Origin: Microcebus murinus
Lineage: Eukaryota; Chordata; Mammalia; Primates; Cheirogaleidae
Direction: 5' to 3'
NCBI RefSeq assembly: GCF_040939455.1
Contig: NC_134107.1
Coordinates: 18,353,537-18,417,536 of the forward strand
DNA length: 64,000 nt
This document shows positions 35,640 through 47,160 of the stretch, piece by piece; within the stretch, counting starts at the first letter, position 1; each line of letters starts with the position of its first letter. A program made the translations under genes and the position numbers. The notes beneath the pieces were generated by a model. That model worked only from the letters and a program-made list of their open reading frames with translations. It ran no database searches and was not told where the DNA came from.

Positions 35640-36100
35640 GAACGAATGCTTGCACCAGGGAGACACACCAATTATTTCATTGAATTAGGCCTTAATACTC
35701 TTCCTTGGCCTCTTTGGGCTCTTCAGGCAAAGGAGCGAGTTACAGTAGCTGAGGTGACTGATCCTGACTCACAAAGGGAAAGTGAGCTACTACCTCACAA
35801 TGGAGATAAGGAAGAACAAGTCCAGAATGCAGAGCATCCCTCAGGCCATCTCTTGGTATCACCATGCCATGAGTTTAAATCCAATGGAAACTACAGCAGC
35901 CCAAACCAGGCAGAACTAGCAATGGCCCAGACCCTTCAGGAATAAAGGTTCGGGTCACTCCATGAGGAAAAAAACTATGACCAGCTGAGGTGCTTCCTAA
36001 AAACAAAGGGAATATAGCATGGATAATAGAAGACAGTTATAAATACCAGCTACAATCACATGAACAGTTACAGAAATGAGGGCTATAATTGTCATGAGAA
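35640..36100 (+). pseudogene. ERV-L endogenous retrovirus remnant, dUTPase region of pol
   Basis: The translation of 35646-35945 and its continuation resembles the dUTPase-like domain at the 3' end of ERV-L pol. The similarity to the conserved Gly/Asp-containing motif lies around 35745-35810. Key positions are substituted and the frame stops at 35943-35945. The resemblance continues out of frame to about 36100. ERV-L has no envelope gene, so the dUTPase lies near its 3' end. This fits the LTR that follows at 36466. Non-functional. Confidence 0.75.
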
Positions 36101-36465
36101 TTCCCTACTAATTTTGTTATATTTGTGTGTGTTTGTGTACATATATTAAGAAAAGAGTTTCTTTCCTCTCTTAATCCCTTATCATATACTGTAAGATAGA
36201 TTAACATTATATCAGTATTTGAATACTGTTAATTTTACATCGTATAATTTTAGTCAAGGGATATCAGGAGAGAAGCAGACAACACCCAAGGAATATACTT
36301 CCTCTTCTGATCAAGGGATTAATGAGTTTTCATTTGTACACAGGATACCTGTATCATTTATCATGTAAAGCAGAACTATGACCATGTTATTCTTGTTATT
36401 TGGAGACTAAGTATGGTTTAAAGAGATGCATACAGGTGCCAAGTTTACAAGGTGGTAGATTAATA
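36101..36465 (+). mobile_element. Probable ERV-L 3' internal sequence
   Basis: Lies between the dUTPase remnant and the LTR. No coding content seen. Assigned by position only. Confidence 0.45.
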
Positions 36466-36958
36466 TTGGTTGATTCTGTGTGTCAACTTGACTGGGACAT
36501 ACCATGTCCAGATAGCAGGTAAACATTATTTCTGGGTATGTGATGTCGTTTCTAGAAGAGATTAGAACTGGTAGACTAAATAAGGAATACCACCCTCACT
36601 AATGGGGGTTGGCATCAATCTAGTCAGCTGAAGCCCTGAATAGAAAGAACCTAAAGGCAGATGAAGGATGTGTTTGTTTCCTGATTAAGCCTGGACATCC
36701 TTTTTCTCTTTCCATCAGACATTGGACTCCCAGGTTCTAGAGCCTTTGGATTCAGATTAGGACCTACCCCCCTGCATCCCTTGGTTCTCAAGGCTTCAGG
36801 TTTGGAATTGAACTATCCACCAGCTTGACTGGGACTTGCAGACAGTAAATCATGAGACTTATCAGCCTACATCATTGCCTAAGCCAATTTCTCATAATAT
36901 AACCCTTCCCATATATCTATATCTACATCCTATCTACAGCATCCTAATATACTAGTGA
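36466..36958 (+). mobile_element. MLT2-type LTR (3' LTR of the ERV-L)
   Basis: Text matches the widespread ERV-L LTR as I remember it: 'ggttgattctgtgtgtcaacttgactgggac' near the start, 'ctgaagccctgaatagaa', 'tcatgagacttatcagcctac' and 'gccaatttctcataatat' toward the end. It directly follows the ERV-L internal part in the same orientation. Ends are approximate. Confidence 0.75.
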
Positions 36959-39368
36959 ATATGAATTACCCTTGACAATGGACAGCCTCCAGGCATTTTG
37001 TTATTCTCACAAATAGTTTGGGTGTTATCAACAAATTGCTTGGAATTTCCTCAGGGAGAATCTCAAAAGGTGAAAACATCCATAAATTGTAATCACTGTG
37101 CTGTATGAGAAACACATGGGAAAGGCAAGACAGAGAATTCATTACAGGTAAAAAGGATTGAATGTTTTATGGGGTGTCCTATGCTATAGATATCAATGAT
37201 TCAGTGACATTGTAAAGTTCCACTTTGATTTGATCGCACAATCGTAGCAAAATGTGACCATTTCTTATTCAAGTGTCTGGGCTTTCTACTACTCAATAAT
37301 ACCTGAGCAGAAATAAGACCTTTCTCTTTTTTCCTTCATATAAAGTTTCATATATTTTATATGGTGTGATAGGCTGAATGTTCATAAGCATCTTCGAAAC
37401 ACCATCATGGTATTTTTTCTTATAAAATATTTGTTTTACACAAACAATTCTCTCTAATTGAGGACAAAGCTAACATCGAATGAAGTATAATTAAAAGGAT
37501 ATGAGTATTTTTTAATGAAAGAATAAATAGCTATGGTTATTTTATAACTCATATTCATATCCTTTCAAATACTTATTTAGTCTTCCTTGTGACCCTCTTA
37601 AAAATTTAATATTAAATTATTATTAATATAAATATGTAAATATGATAATTTCCTGATATCTTGATGATGAAAAAGGGGGTTTCTATCTTATATTCAGATG
37701 TAAGGTATTTGAAGATTAGGAGACTTTTAACTATCCAGTATTATGGTAAAATACAAAAAAAAATCATAATATACTTCAGTATCCAATAGGATTTGCCAAA
37801 AAGCAGATATGATTTTATCAAAAAGTATAGCTTTTAAAAATACAATTGATGTTGAACAAAATAGTGAAATATAGAAAAAAAAATCTGGTTCTTTCCCTAG
37901 AACTCCAAAACTAATGAGAGAAAATACATTTATCTTCCTTACTTAAGAAGAAAATAGGTACTTACCAGCTGTGATTATTTTTTAGTCTCTCATAATTGTA
38001 AAAATAATACAAAACAAGTAAACAAAACACATGATTTATATTGCTTTTTATTGTACTTATTAAATATATTTTCTAATATTACTAACTCTTGATACAACTC
38101 TTCGTATTTCTCTAATATAGGAAAGATGTGTTCATAGGGTCAAGGTAGGATAACAGGAGATCACAATTTTCTAAGAAATATTTTAATTGATTTAAGTTCA
38201 AATTAAACATAACTTTTATATTTAATCTTATATAATGGTAAGTATTTATTTTTGCTTATCACTCAGAGACTGCCATCATTATAATTTTCACTGTAAACAA
38301 TATAATTTCCCTTCTTTTTTAAATAAAGAAGCATTGGGGCTTATAATTTTTAAACCAATAATAATCTCTTACCTTAACATGTCCTCCATTTCCTGTCCTG
38401 AAATCTTGTAAATCTGTGAGTCATCGGGGAATTTAAATACATGTTTATTTGATTACACACATGTTTATCTGCATTATGTGCTATATCATAGGTCCAAGTC
38501 TCTCTGGCCTAAATGCTCAGAACCATCTCAAATCACAGCCAGGAATCTATATATATATATCATCTTTGGTGTATTTCATTTTGTCTCTATGTTATTGTGT
38601 CCCATAGTGATTTTATGTCATTTTTCTCTTTAATCTATCTTATCTCTTTATACAAGGGGGAGTTTTTATGAATTTTCATTATACAAAACCAATGCCAATG
38701 ATCATTCTTTCTCCCAGTGTGCTCAGATTTCCTCATACTCCCCTAAGATTTTGCATGATAAAGTACCTTTATTTAACTTTTTACATACAATTCAGTATAT
38801 CTCAATTATAATGAGAATGCTCTTAGAGGAAGAGTAATAGTTAAGTAAATTTATGTCAAAATAATTTATATTAAAATGTTATTAATGTAGTTGTGAAAAA
38901 AATACAAGATAAATAATCCCAAACAATAAGACATTGGTTGCCTAATTATAGTCATGGAGTGGGGTTGGGGTGCAAAGAGTGGGATAAGTTGTAAGCATTA
39001 ACATCCTACTTGACCTGATCCTCACCTGTGCATCATTGTTATCCTGGCAAAGAAGTTAACTCACATTCAGGAGAGTTTACACATACATATTCAAAGAAAG
39101 TCTCTTTCAGGTAAGGTGTTGTCACAATTCAAGACACCAAAACAAAAGCAAGCCAATACAGAAAACCACTATGTACTTGATATGTGAGAAATACTTCTAG
39201 GTGGCATAGACACATGAAACCATTTAATCTTCTCCCATCCTTCCCGACAACCCTGCAAGAACATGTTGGTGTTATATGTGAGAATAAAAAGTTTTAGATA
39301 ACTTACACTATTTTTCCAAAGTCACCTTTTGAATATAACATAAATTAAGATATAGCATAGAATATATG

Positions 39369-39403
<35 letters not shown>

Positions 39404-39612
39404 TAGTACTTTTCTCTATAAAAATAAAAATAATTGTCACTGTGATATGTTATGGTGTTCTTATTTGTATTAAATTCTCCTTTGTTCTACCACTAGAGAT
39501 AAGAGTTTGCTGTAGGTGGTTTTATGCATCTTCAGAACTTGTGGCATGAATATTTTTATAAAACTGAAATTATATTATGCCATATTACTAAATGTAATTT
39601 ATAAACATGATT
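36959..39612. other. Intergenic, AT-rich, largely unassigned
   Basis: No gene or confident repeat seen. Contains a short TA run near 38548-38561 and a longer TA microsatellite at about 39365-39402. A possible donor-like CAGGTAAGG lies near 39108, but I cannot link it to a gene. Confidence 0.5.
39365..39402. repeat. (TA)n microsatellite
   Basis: Nearly uninterrupted TA dinucleotides with a few CA interruptions. Confidence 0.9.
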
Positions 39613-39618
39613 ATATAT

Positions 39619-40248
39619 TGTCGGGAGCTGTCCTGAACACGGACGATTCTAGGCATGGCTGCTGCCCGGAACACTGGGGTCTTTAATGACATAGCACCTG
39701 CCCTGAATCAAAGCTCTGACATTTTGACCTTTCTCCTTGGCTTCGGAGGATATAGGAAATACAGCTGCAGTCATGGAAAATCACTGAGGTAATCAGTTGC
39801 CCGTAGTTCTCTTTGAATAGTGTGTCCTGTAGTCCTAAGTATTCTTTACCCTAGGCAGCCCTGTTAGTCATTCCTGATTGTTCTTTAGCCTGGGCTGCCT
39901 TGACTGATTAGTCAGGTATTTATAGCCCTATTGATCTTAGAAGAAGTTAAGGTTTAGATTAGGTGATGGGAAAATTGCTCAACCCATAGAAAATCCATGA
40001 AGTTAGTTTATAGCCCAAAAAACCAGAGCTATCTGGTTTCTGAACTAATGTAAGCAAGTACTAGTTGTTCAATTGTATCAGTTCCCTTTTGATCTTGTCT
40101 GTATAAATATAGCCCCTAAAATAAATGTGGCACAGCAGTCCTCACAGACTCCGTCCTCCCGTTCCTGTTCCCATCTGTGTGTTGTCTCTTTATTTCTTAT
40201 CCTCCCCCCCTAACTCCAGGTGCCGCACGTCGCCTGCTGGCTCTGGCA
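39619..40248 (+). mobile_element. Solo LTR of a class II (betaretrovirus-like) endogenous retrovirus
   Basis: 630 bases starting TGTCGGGAGCTG and ending CTCTGGCA, flanked by a perfect 6-bp duplication ATATAT (39613-39618 and 40249-40254). A 6-bp duplication is usual for class II ERVs. TATAAATA at 40102-40109 and AATAAA at 40120-40125 lie close together, as in betaretroviral LTRs with a very short R. C-rich U5 follows. No internal sequence is left, so it arose by LTR-LTR recombination. It lies in the same direction as the OR8K3-like gene, 660 bases upstream of its ATG. Confidence 0.88.
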
Positions 40249-40368
40249 ATATATGATCACAATTATATAGAAAACTCTAAAAAATAGTACAGTAATCATC
40301 TGTACATCAACAGCCACCATTTTAACATTTTTTCAACTTTAAAATGTTTGCTTTCTATTATATATCTA

Positions 40369-40452
40369 CGAGGTCTGTCTGGAAAGTATCCAGCCATTGT
40401 TAATATAATGAGAATAGTTACATGGCTGGATACTTACTAGACATACCTTATA
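40369..40452 (+). mobile_element. Mariner-type miniature inverted-repeat element, copy 1
   Basis: About 84 bases with near-palindromic ends: 'cgaggtctgtctggaaagtatccagcca' at the left pairs with 'tggctggatacttactagacatacctta' at the right. TA bases border both ends. The same element, reversed, is at 58088-58173. There is no coding capacity, so it would have been moved by a transposase made elsewhere. I do not recognise it as MADE1. Confidence 0.75.
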
Positions 40453-40908
40453 TGTCTATATATCTATATAGATATCTATCTATATCTATGTATTTATCAT
40501 CCATCTATCTGTTTATCACTAGTGATATTTTGGTCTGGATAATGTGATGGGCTGAATATTGATTACAATAGAATGTTTAGAAACTTACTGGCTTCTAACC
40601 ATTAGTTGCACATGGTAGCCCATATCCAAATGGTGACAAAAAATGTCTCTAGACATTGGAAAATGCCGTTTCATGAATGAAACACAACTGAAAATGATTG
40701 CTCTGTCTCTGCACCTATCTCAGATTCTACTTATGGATATTTTTATTTATGAATGTTGGGATTATTTGTAAATAGTATAAATTGGGAAATTTGTGTATAT
40801 CTTATTTATACTAGCTTTGCATTCTAAAAAATTTCCCAGGTGGTAATACAGAAGAGACATTGACTATGCTGATATCTCTGTCCAGAATAGGTTTTCTGAT
40901 AAACTGAG

Positions 40909-41850
40909 ATGGAAAAGCACAACCTCACAGTGGTGAATGAATTCATTCTGATGGGAATCACAGATCGGCCCGAGCTGCAGGCTCCATTATTTGCCTTGTT
41001 CCTCACCATCTATGTGATCTCAGTGGTAGGCAACTTTGGCATGATCATCCTCACGAAGGTGGACTCCAATCTACAAACACCCATGTACTTTTTTCTCAGA
41101 CACTTGGCTCTCACCGATCTTGGTTATTCAACAACCGTGGGACCTAAGATGCTGGTAAATTTTGTTGTGGATCAAAATACAATCTCCTACTATTTTTGTG
41201 CCATACAGCTAGCTTTCTTTCTACTGTTCATCATTAGTGAACTTTTTATTCTGTCAGCAATGTCATACGACCGCTATGTGGCCATCTGTGACCCTCTGCT
41301 CTACACAGTCATCATGTCACAAAGGGTGTGTCATGTGCTAGTGACAATCCCCTATCTCTACTGCACATTTGTTTCTCTGCTGGTCACCATAAAGCTTTTT
41401 ACTTTGTCCTTCTGTGGCTACAATGTCATCAGTCATTTCTACTGTGACAGTCTTCCCTTGTTATCTTTAATTTGCTCAAATACACATGAGATTGAATTGA
41501 TAATTCTGATCTTAGCAGCTTTTGATTTGATTTCATCCCTTCTTGTAGTTCTTGTGTCTTACCTGCTCATCTTCATAGCCATTCTCAGGATGAACTCTGC
41601 TGAGGGCAGGCACAAGGCTTTCTCCACCTGTGGATCCCACCTGACAGTGGTCATAGTATTCTACGGGACTTTGATATTTATGTATGTACAGCCGAAGTCA
41701 AGTCACTCCTTTGACACTGATAAAGTGGCTTCTATATTTTACACTCTGGTTATCCCCATGTTGAATCCCTTGATCTATAGCTTGAGGAACAAAGATGTAA
41801 AATATGCCCTACAAAGGATTTGGCATAAATTACGCAATATTTTTCTTTAA
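40909..41850 (+). CDS. OR8K3: Olfactory receptor, OR8K3-like
   Basis: Intact odorant receptor of 313 residues. Marks: NLT glycosylation site at residue 5, GN at 41-42, TPMY at 57-60, Cys97, MSYDRY at 118-123 (Ser instead of the common Ala), cysteines 169, 179 and 189, KAFSTCGSH at 236-244 and [12 protein letters not shown] from 283. Features I associate with OR8K3 are the [11 protein letters not shown] stretch, [16 protein letters not shown] and the tail W..L.NIF. Candidate acceptors are ctctgtccag and aatag just upstream (40885 or 40890). The upstream exon was not found. The class II LTR lies 660 bases upstream in sense orientation. The 3' flank (42070-42450) is paralogous to the flank of OR8K5-like copy 1. 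Confidence 0.93.
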   Translation: MEKHNLTVVNEFILMGITDRPELQAPLFALFLTIYVISVVGNFGMIILTKVDSNLQTPMYFFLRHLALTDLGYSTTVGPKMLVNFVVDQNTISYYFCAIQLAFFLLFIISELFILSAMSYDRYVAICDPLLYTVIMSQRVCHVLVTIPYLYCTFVSLLVTIKLFTLSFCGYNVISHFYCDSLPLLSLICSNTHEIELIILILAAFDLISSLLVVLVSYLLIFIAILRMNSAEGRHKAFSTCGSHLTVVIVFYGTLIFMYVQPKSSHSFDTDKVASIFYTLVIPMLNPLIYSLRNKDVKYALQRIWHKLRNIFL

Positions 41851-43209
41851 ATTTTCATATACTGTGATTCCTATAAAATAGAAGTAGGCCTCAATATTTG
41901 CTCTGTATGACTCTAGAAGGAATAACAAGTGCAGATGGATTGAACATATATTTACATATTGTCTTATATATGACAGGCTTTTCTAATTGCTGTACATAGA
42001 TTAATGAACAAAACATTTTAAATCCTTTTCTTCCTTGAGAGTTATAAATAAATTATATTCAGAGTAAGTCAATTTTATAGAACAGTAAAATGTGCTAGAT
42101 GGATATAGACCAAAAAGAAGAAAAAGGATGCAAGGAAAGTTAGTATGCTGAGTGACAGTAGGGAGTGGCAGTAATCACAGAGGAGGGTGGCAAAGATTCT
42201 CTAGTGTTTTTATCAGCTATTGAAGTAAAATTTGCAGTGCTTGTGAGTGAGTCTGTGTGTGTTTGTATGTGAGCTCTTTCATTCTGTTTAAGCCTTCACT
42301 GATACATTTTAGAACTGTATTTGGTGCTGGTTGTTTAAATGATATGTGATGATTTTAAGTCTTAATGAAAGTGCTCAAATAATAACTATTCCAAGTCTTG
42401 GGATTCCACTTTTTCTTTACTTATATCTTTATTTTCACATATGAGTTTGAACATACATTGTAGCTCAGTAATTCCTAAATTCTGATTATCACCTGATTTT
42501 GTCTCACTCAACCAGTTGTTGTTCTTGCTTAATAACTGCCTATTTTTTTCACAGATTGTTATTTTCCTACTTACCTAAAAAAAACATATAATTACCTGTG
42601 TATAAAACTTGTGTTCCAGTTGTTCTGCTTCTTTGGTAAGAAGACCATTTTATGATGAATTAATTGCGTTGCCTCTTTTTCATTGAGTTGACTTTCTCAA
42701 TTTTGATCAATATTGAAGATGCATTATATTTTCATTGACTTTAATTATTTGACTACATCAGTTGATTGTTCTACTTGTGAGACGTAAATAAAAATAATCA
42801 CAAGGATTACACTGTACCGCATTTCTCTGCTGGCCATTGTGGATGTACTTTGGTGGTGACAGATCTTCACTCTTGCGACAGAGAGGCCTGATACGAAGGC
42901 AAGGGTAAAGTTATCTGGCTTTTTGGACATAGTTGTTCTGTGTAACTCTCAGAATTTTCCCAAGTAATTTTGGCCATTTTTATTCTTTTTTAATAATCTT
43001 AACATTTTATTGAAGGTATCGGATTCTAGAATATTTCCTCAGTTCATCATCATAAAATAAAATTCCATGTGCAGCCAATGAAAGTTGAATGAGTATTTTT
43101 TATTGAAATAAAATTTAAAAGTACACAGTACATTGTCATGTAAGGATAAATATTACCATATTGTTGCTGTAGTCAAAATGAATCTTTAAGATAGTTATAG
43201 GAAATATCA
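41851..43209. other. 3' flank of the OR8K3-like gene and intergenic DNA
   Basis: 42070-42450 aligns with 7540-7865 plus 15355-15380, an uninterrupted version of the site hit by the large L1. The rest is unassigned; the small open frame on the minus strand at 42745-42930 has no family I recognise. Confidence 0.6.
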
Positions 43210-43680
43210 GGTAATAATAATATCTCACATTTACTGAATGCTATATGATAAGGATTCTTTATGTTTCAATTAATTTACCCATCACAAAAGCTCTGTGAGG
43301 TAGCTTCTGTTAACAGTTCCATTTTTATTGCTTGTTAACAGAGGCAATTTTATAAAAGTTCCCAATACAAAGAAATGATAAATGTTTGAAGTGATGGATA
43401 TGCTAATTACACTGATTTCACCACCAAATATTGTATGTATCAAAACATCACTATATACTCCATAAATATGAACAACTATGAGTAAAAAAATAAATAAAAA
43501 AGAAATTGCTAGAAAATAAAAAAAAAAGGTTCCTATTTCAGAAAATAAAATAGAGGCTTAGAGAGGGTAAGTACATTTTCAGAGTTCTCCTAGGCATTAA
43601 GTATTAGAACCAGGTTTCAAAACGAGGTGATTTAGCTCCAGATTTTATACCCTTAACACATACCCTACATTGTCTCTTCA
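43210..43680 (-). repeat. MIR SINE split by an L1 3' end
   Basis: Antisense MIR text in two parts, 43210-43365 ('catttactgaatgctatatgataagg', 'ctctgtgaggtagcttctgtta') and 43535-43680 ('agaggcttagagagggtaagtac', 'tagaaccaggtttcaaaa'). Between them lies a short L1 3' end in sense orientation (43366-43530, ending in A-rich sequence). Confidence 0.75.
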
Positions 43681-43907
43681 TGTCATTCATTCTGCTCCAC
43701 TTATGTCACCCTTAAATGACAGAGAGTAAAATTTCACTTTGGCATGTTTCAAATTAGAAGAGGAGAGACAGCAGAGAGATCTATTATAAGGTGAATAAGT
43801 TCTGGGGACCTCATGTACAGCACTATCTCCAGTCCATCACACTGCATTGTTTACTTGAAATTTGATGGGAACCAAATTTCAAGAGTCCTCACCACCTGCA
43901 TGCGCAC

Positions 43908-43926
43908 ACAAACACACACACACACA
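43908..43926. repeat. (CA)n short microsatellite
   Basis: A run of about nine CA units ending in AAAA. Confidence 0.8.
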
Positions 43927-44203
43927 AAAGGGAACTATGAGTAGTAAATAGATGTATTAATTACTTTGACGGTAATAATATTTACATGATGTATGCATAT
44001 ATAATATTATTACACTGTACACCTTGAAAACATATAATTTTCTGTCAATTAACTATTTTAAAATAAAGAAAAAGCAGTGAATACCTAGAACCATATCAAC
44101 CATGTAAAATAAATTCAAGAAAGACATAACTAATCAATAAAGAAGTTGACTCACAGAAGTATAAACCAACCAGTCCATTATGTAAGAGTGACTTTACTCA
44201 AAT

Positions 44204-44587
44204 AAAAAGCTATCACATGCACACGGGGCAGCTCAACAGGGTCCTGCTGCACCTGGAGTCAGAGCTGGCACAGATCCGAGCAGCGGGACAGCACCAGGCC
44301 CAGGAGTACCAGGCCCTACTGAACATCAAGGTCAAACTGGAGGCTGGGATCGCCACCTACCACCGCCTGCTATAAGATGGGGAAGACTTTGATCGTGGTG
44401 ATTAATGTCCTGGACAGCAGCAACTCCGTGCAAAGCATCCAAAAGACCACATCCACAGGACAGTGGGCGGCAAAGTATGTCTGAGACTGATGACACCCAA
44501 GTTCTATGGCATTGAGGGAGTAGGAGTAGGGTGCCCTTATGCCAATAAAGTTCAGATGTCATTGAAAAACCAAACAAAAAGCTATCA
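44204..44587 (+). pseudogene. KRT18 processed retrocopy, 5'-truncated, with target duplications
   Basis: Translation gives the end of the keratin 18 rod domain (LLHLESELAQIRAAG, then EYQALLNIKVKLEAGIATYH) followed by a TAA in place of a sense codon. Frame-shifted remains of the tail and then a 3' UTR with ...aataaagttcag follow. The insert 44216-44575 has no introns and ends in a short A-rich tail. It is flanked by a perfect 12-bp duplication AAAAAGCTATCA (44204-44215 and 44576-44587), the mark of L1-driven retrotransposition. Only about the last 360 bases of the mRNA are present. It carries several changes from keratin 18, so it is old and non-coding. Confidence 0.9.
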
Positions 44588-45397
44588 TAAAGCAGATGAA
44601 TGCAGGTAGCTTGAGAAGATTTGTAATAAATTGCAAAGAAGGGGATAGCATGAGTTAGTATTGAGTAGTTAGAATTATGCTGAAAAAGAAATATCAAAGC
44701 AGGTTTTCTTGATTTCTATCCTAATAAGATCAGCCACCTTTGAAGAAGGAAGATTAAGGAAAAGCAGAATTTATTTTTTAACTGGAGACTGTTAATGAGA
44801 TGTAGGTTGAATTCAACCAGGGACAAATAATAGATAAATGACCCTTCCCCAACAGGTGAGGAAATTATTTATTCTCCTTCTCACCTTCTCCATATTGAAC
44901 TTTAATCATTTTATGAGAACTTCAGCTATATGGGAATTAATTTAAGGGCAAACAGTGGCAAACATACTGACTCTGATATTGTTGAGCTACTGAACTAAGA
45001 AAAAGAAAAGTCACCAGGCCCCAATGTCAGAAAACTTTTTTGAAAAAATTAAATCATCTTCCTCAAACCAGCATTCCTTGAGTAGTTTATAATATGCATG
45101 GGAAAATTATTTCCAAATGATAAAATGGGGAAAGGCAGAAACACCACATGACATTGTGAAGGCTGGGCACTATGTTATTCTAGAGTGTGCCATTCATGTA
45201 GACTAAGAAGAATAAAATTCCTCCCTCAAAGATGTACAAAACATTGCATATTGCTTTGATTAATGTAAACATCTCAAACTCTCCCACCACAGTGATTACA
45301 CAAATGCAAAGAACATATGACTCAGAACTATCAATTCAATTTCAAGAAAATAAACTTTATTAATCAACCTATATAGTTTCTCATTGAAGGAGTTCAA
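44588..45397. other. Intergenic, nothing identified
   Basis: No gene or confident repeat. The minus-strand frame at 44332-44697 overlaps the KRT18 retrocopy and is its shadow. Confidence 0.5.
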
Positions 45398-45853
45398 TAG
45401 AACAACAGCCCAAATGCCCATCAATCAAAGAATGGATTAATAAAATGTGGTATATGTACACCATGGAGTACTATTCAGCTCTAAGAAACAATGGTGATAT
45501 AGCACACCTTATATTTTCCTGGTTAGAGCTGGAACCCATACTACTAAGTGAAGTATCCCAAGAATGGAAAAACAAGCACCAGATATATTCTCCAGCAAAC
45601 TGGTATTAACTGAGTAGCACCTAAGTGGACACATAGGTGCTACAGTAATAGGGTATTGGGCAGGTGGGAGGGGGGAGGGGGGCGGGTATATACATACATA
45701 GTGAGTGAGATGTGCACCATCTGGGGGATGGTCATGATGGAGACTCAGACTTTTGGGGGGAGGGGGGGAAATGGGCATTTATTGAAACCTTAAAATCTGT
45801 ACCCCCATAATATACCAAAATAAAAAAAATAATTATAAAAAAAAAAAAGAAAA
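45398..45853 (+). mobile_element. 5'-truncated L1 3' end, same subfamily as the large L1
   Basis: Sense L1: ORF2 tail ('cccaaatgcccatcaatcaaagaatgg'), then the G-rich 3' UTR (near 45666-45685 and 45755-45768) and an A-rich tail at 45820-45853. It matches the reverse complement of 7878-8400 closely, so both come from one L1 lineage. Confidence 0.9.
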
Positions 45854-46427
45854 TACCAATTGAAAAATTTAAGTATGAAAGATAATTTTTAAAAAATATT
45901 TCATAATTCATAACAATCTTAATAATCCCAAGTATCACATTGTGTCTTCACATGATTTCTTAAATGGGGACAAGTGCCACCTGGGAAGAAAGGGCTGGGG
46001 AAAATGACAACTTGGTCAATTGCTGGATGTGTGGATAAAGTGGATAAAGAATAAACCACTAGAAAGATGAACAGGAGTGACAAATGTAGAGAGATTTTAG
46101 AAGTCAGAATACAAGAGGAGCTATAATCTAATTTCCAGCATAGATAAGCGGTACACTTTGGAAAAATGAGTGCCATAACCTTCACAAGGGCATGTGGTGT
46201 TTCTCCCATTTTCTATGATTCACATTTGAGCATAAGTTTACATTGTATTTAGTTGGACTTATAAGTACCCTGATGGTAAATACTAAAATATTTTGCATGA
46301 TATTCTTTAAATCCCAGCTAAAACATATGATAGAATATGTTAAATAATAACAGAATATACAATCAGATCTATTTATTTCTATAATCAGTAGTTCAAAATA
46401 TTGGTTTACAACTCAGAGCAATAGAAA
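45854..46427. other. Intergenic, nothing identified
   Basis: Lies between the L1 tail and the truncated OR. No sign of the missing OR 5' half, such as TM1 or PMYFF-type text, is seen here. Confidence 0.5.
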
Positions 46428-47129
46428 ATAGTCAACATTAGAGTAGACAAAATAAAATTCAGTTTTTATTCTGCATGTGCCATTCAGGTATGCTGCTTCA
46501 TCACATTTGCAGTTTGTGAATTTTATTTGCTATCAGTCATGGCATATGATCGGTATGTTGCCATCTGCAACCCTTTACTTTATGTCATTCTAATGCCCAG
46601 GAAAGTCTGTATTCGAATGATTGCTAGCATATACGTTTACGGATTCACTGTGGGTCTTGTACAGACAGTGGCGACATTTCGATTATCTTTTTGTAACTCC
46701 AACAGGGTCAACCATTTCTACTGTGATGATGTTCCTTTAGTTGCTATGGCCTGTTTTGACACTCACGTCAAAGAACTGATGCTTTTAATCATCGCTGGGT
46801 TCAATATCCTTTGCTCTCTAGTGATTGTGGTAATTTCTTATGTCTTCATCTTCTTTGCCATCCTGAGGATTCATTCTGCTGAAGGAAGACAGAAAGCATT
46901 TTCTACCTGTGCTTCCCACCTGACCTCCATCACAATATTTTATGGAACACACATTTTTACATACCTCCAGCCCAAGTCAAGCCATTCTATGAATTTAGAT
47001 AAATTTGCTTTGGTGTTTTTTGTGGTGGTGATTCCCATGTTAAACCCATTGATCTATAGCTTGAGAAATCAGGAAGTAAAAAATGCGCTAAACAGAATTA
47101 TAGAAAAATTGTGTTTGGGTATCAAATAA
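46428..47129 (+). pseudogene. 5'-truncated olfactory receptor pseudogene (family 5-like)
   Basis: OR similarity starts abruptly near residue 85 of a normal receptor, just after a stop codon at 46422-46424. It continues in one frame: ACAIQ with the TM3 cysteine, [15 protein letters not shown] (MAYDRY from 46539), loop 2 with SFCNSNRVNHFYCDD, KAFSTCASH and [12 protein letters not shown], to a TAA at 47127-47129. TM1, TM2 and the first loops are missing, so no receptor can be made. The retained part is well preserved with no internal stop, suggesting a fairly late loss of the 5' part. Loop and TM5 wording (DTHVKELMLLIIAGFN) suggests family 5, perhaps OR5AL-like; this is uncertain. Confidence 0.88.
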
Positions 47130-47160
47130 CCTAAAAATCACTGGGCAGAAATAAGACAAC

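Noticed and set aside
39365..39402. Possible structured RNA or origin-like AT block
   Set aside because: It is a plain TA microsatellite.
42745..42930. Minus-strand frame of 61 codons with a hydrophobic stretch
   Set aside because: No family recognised, no splice or promoter context; length is within chance for this DNA.
44332..44697. Minus-strand frame of 121 codons
   Set aside because: Mostly the antisense of the KRT18 retrocopy.
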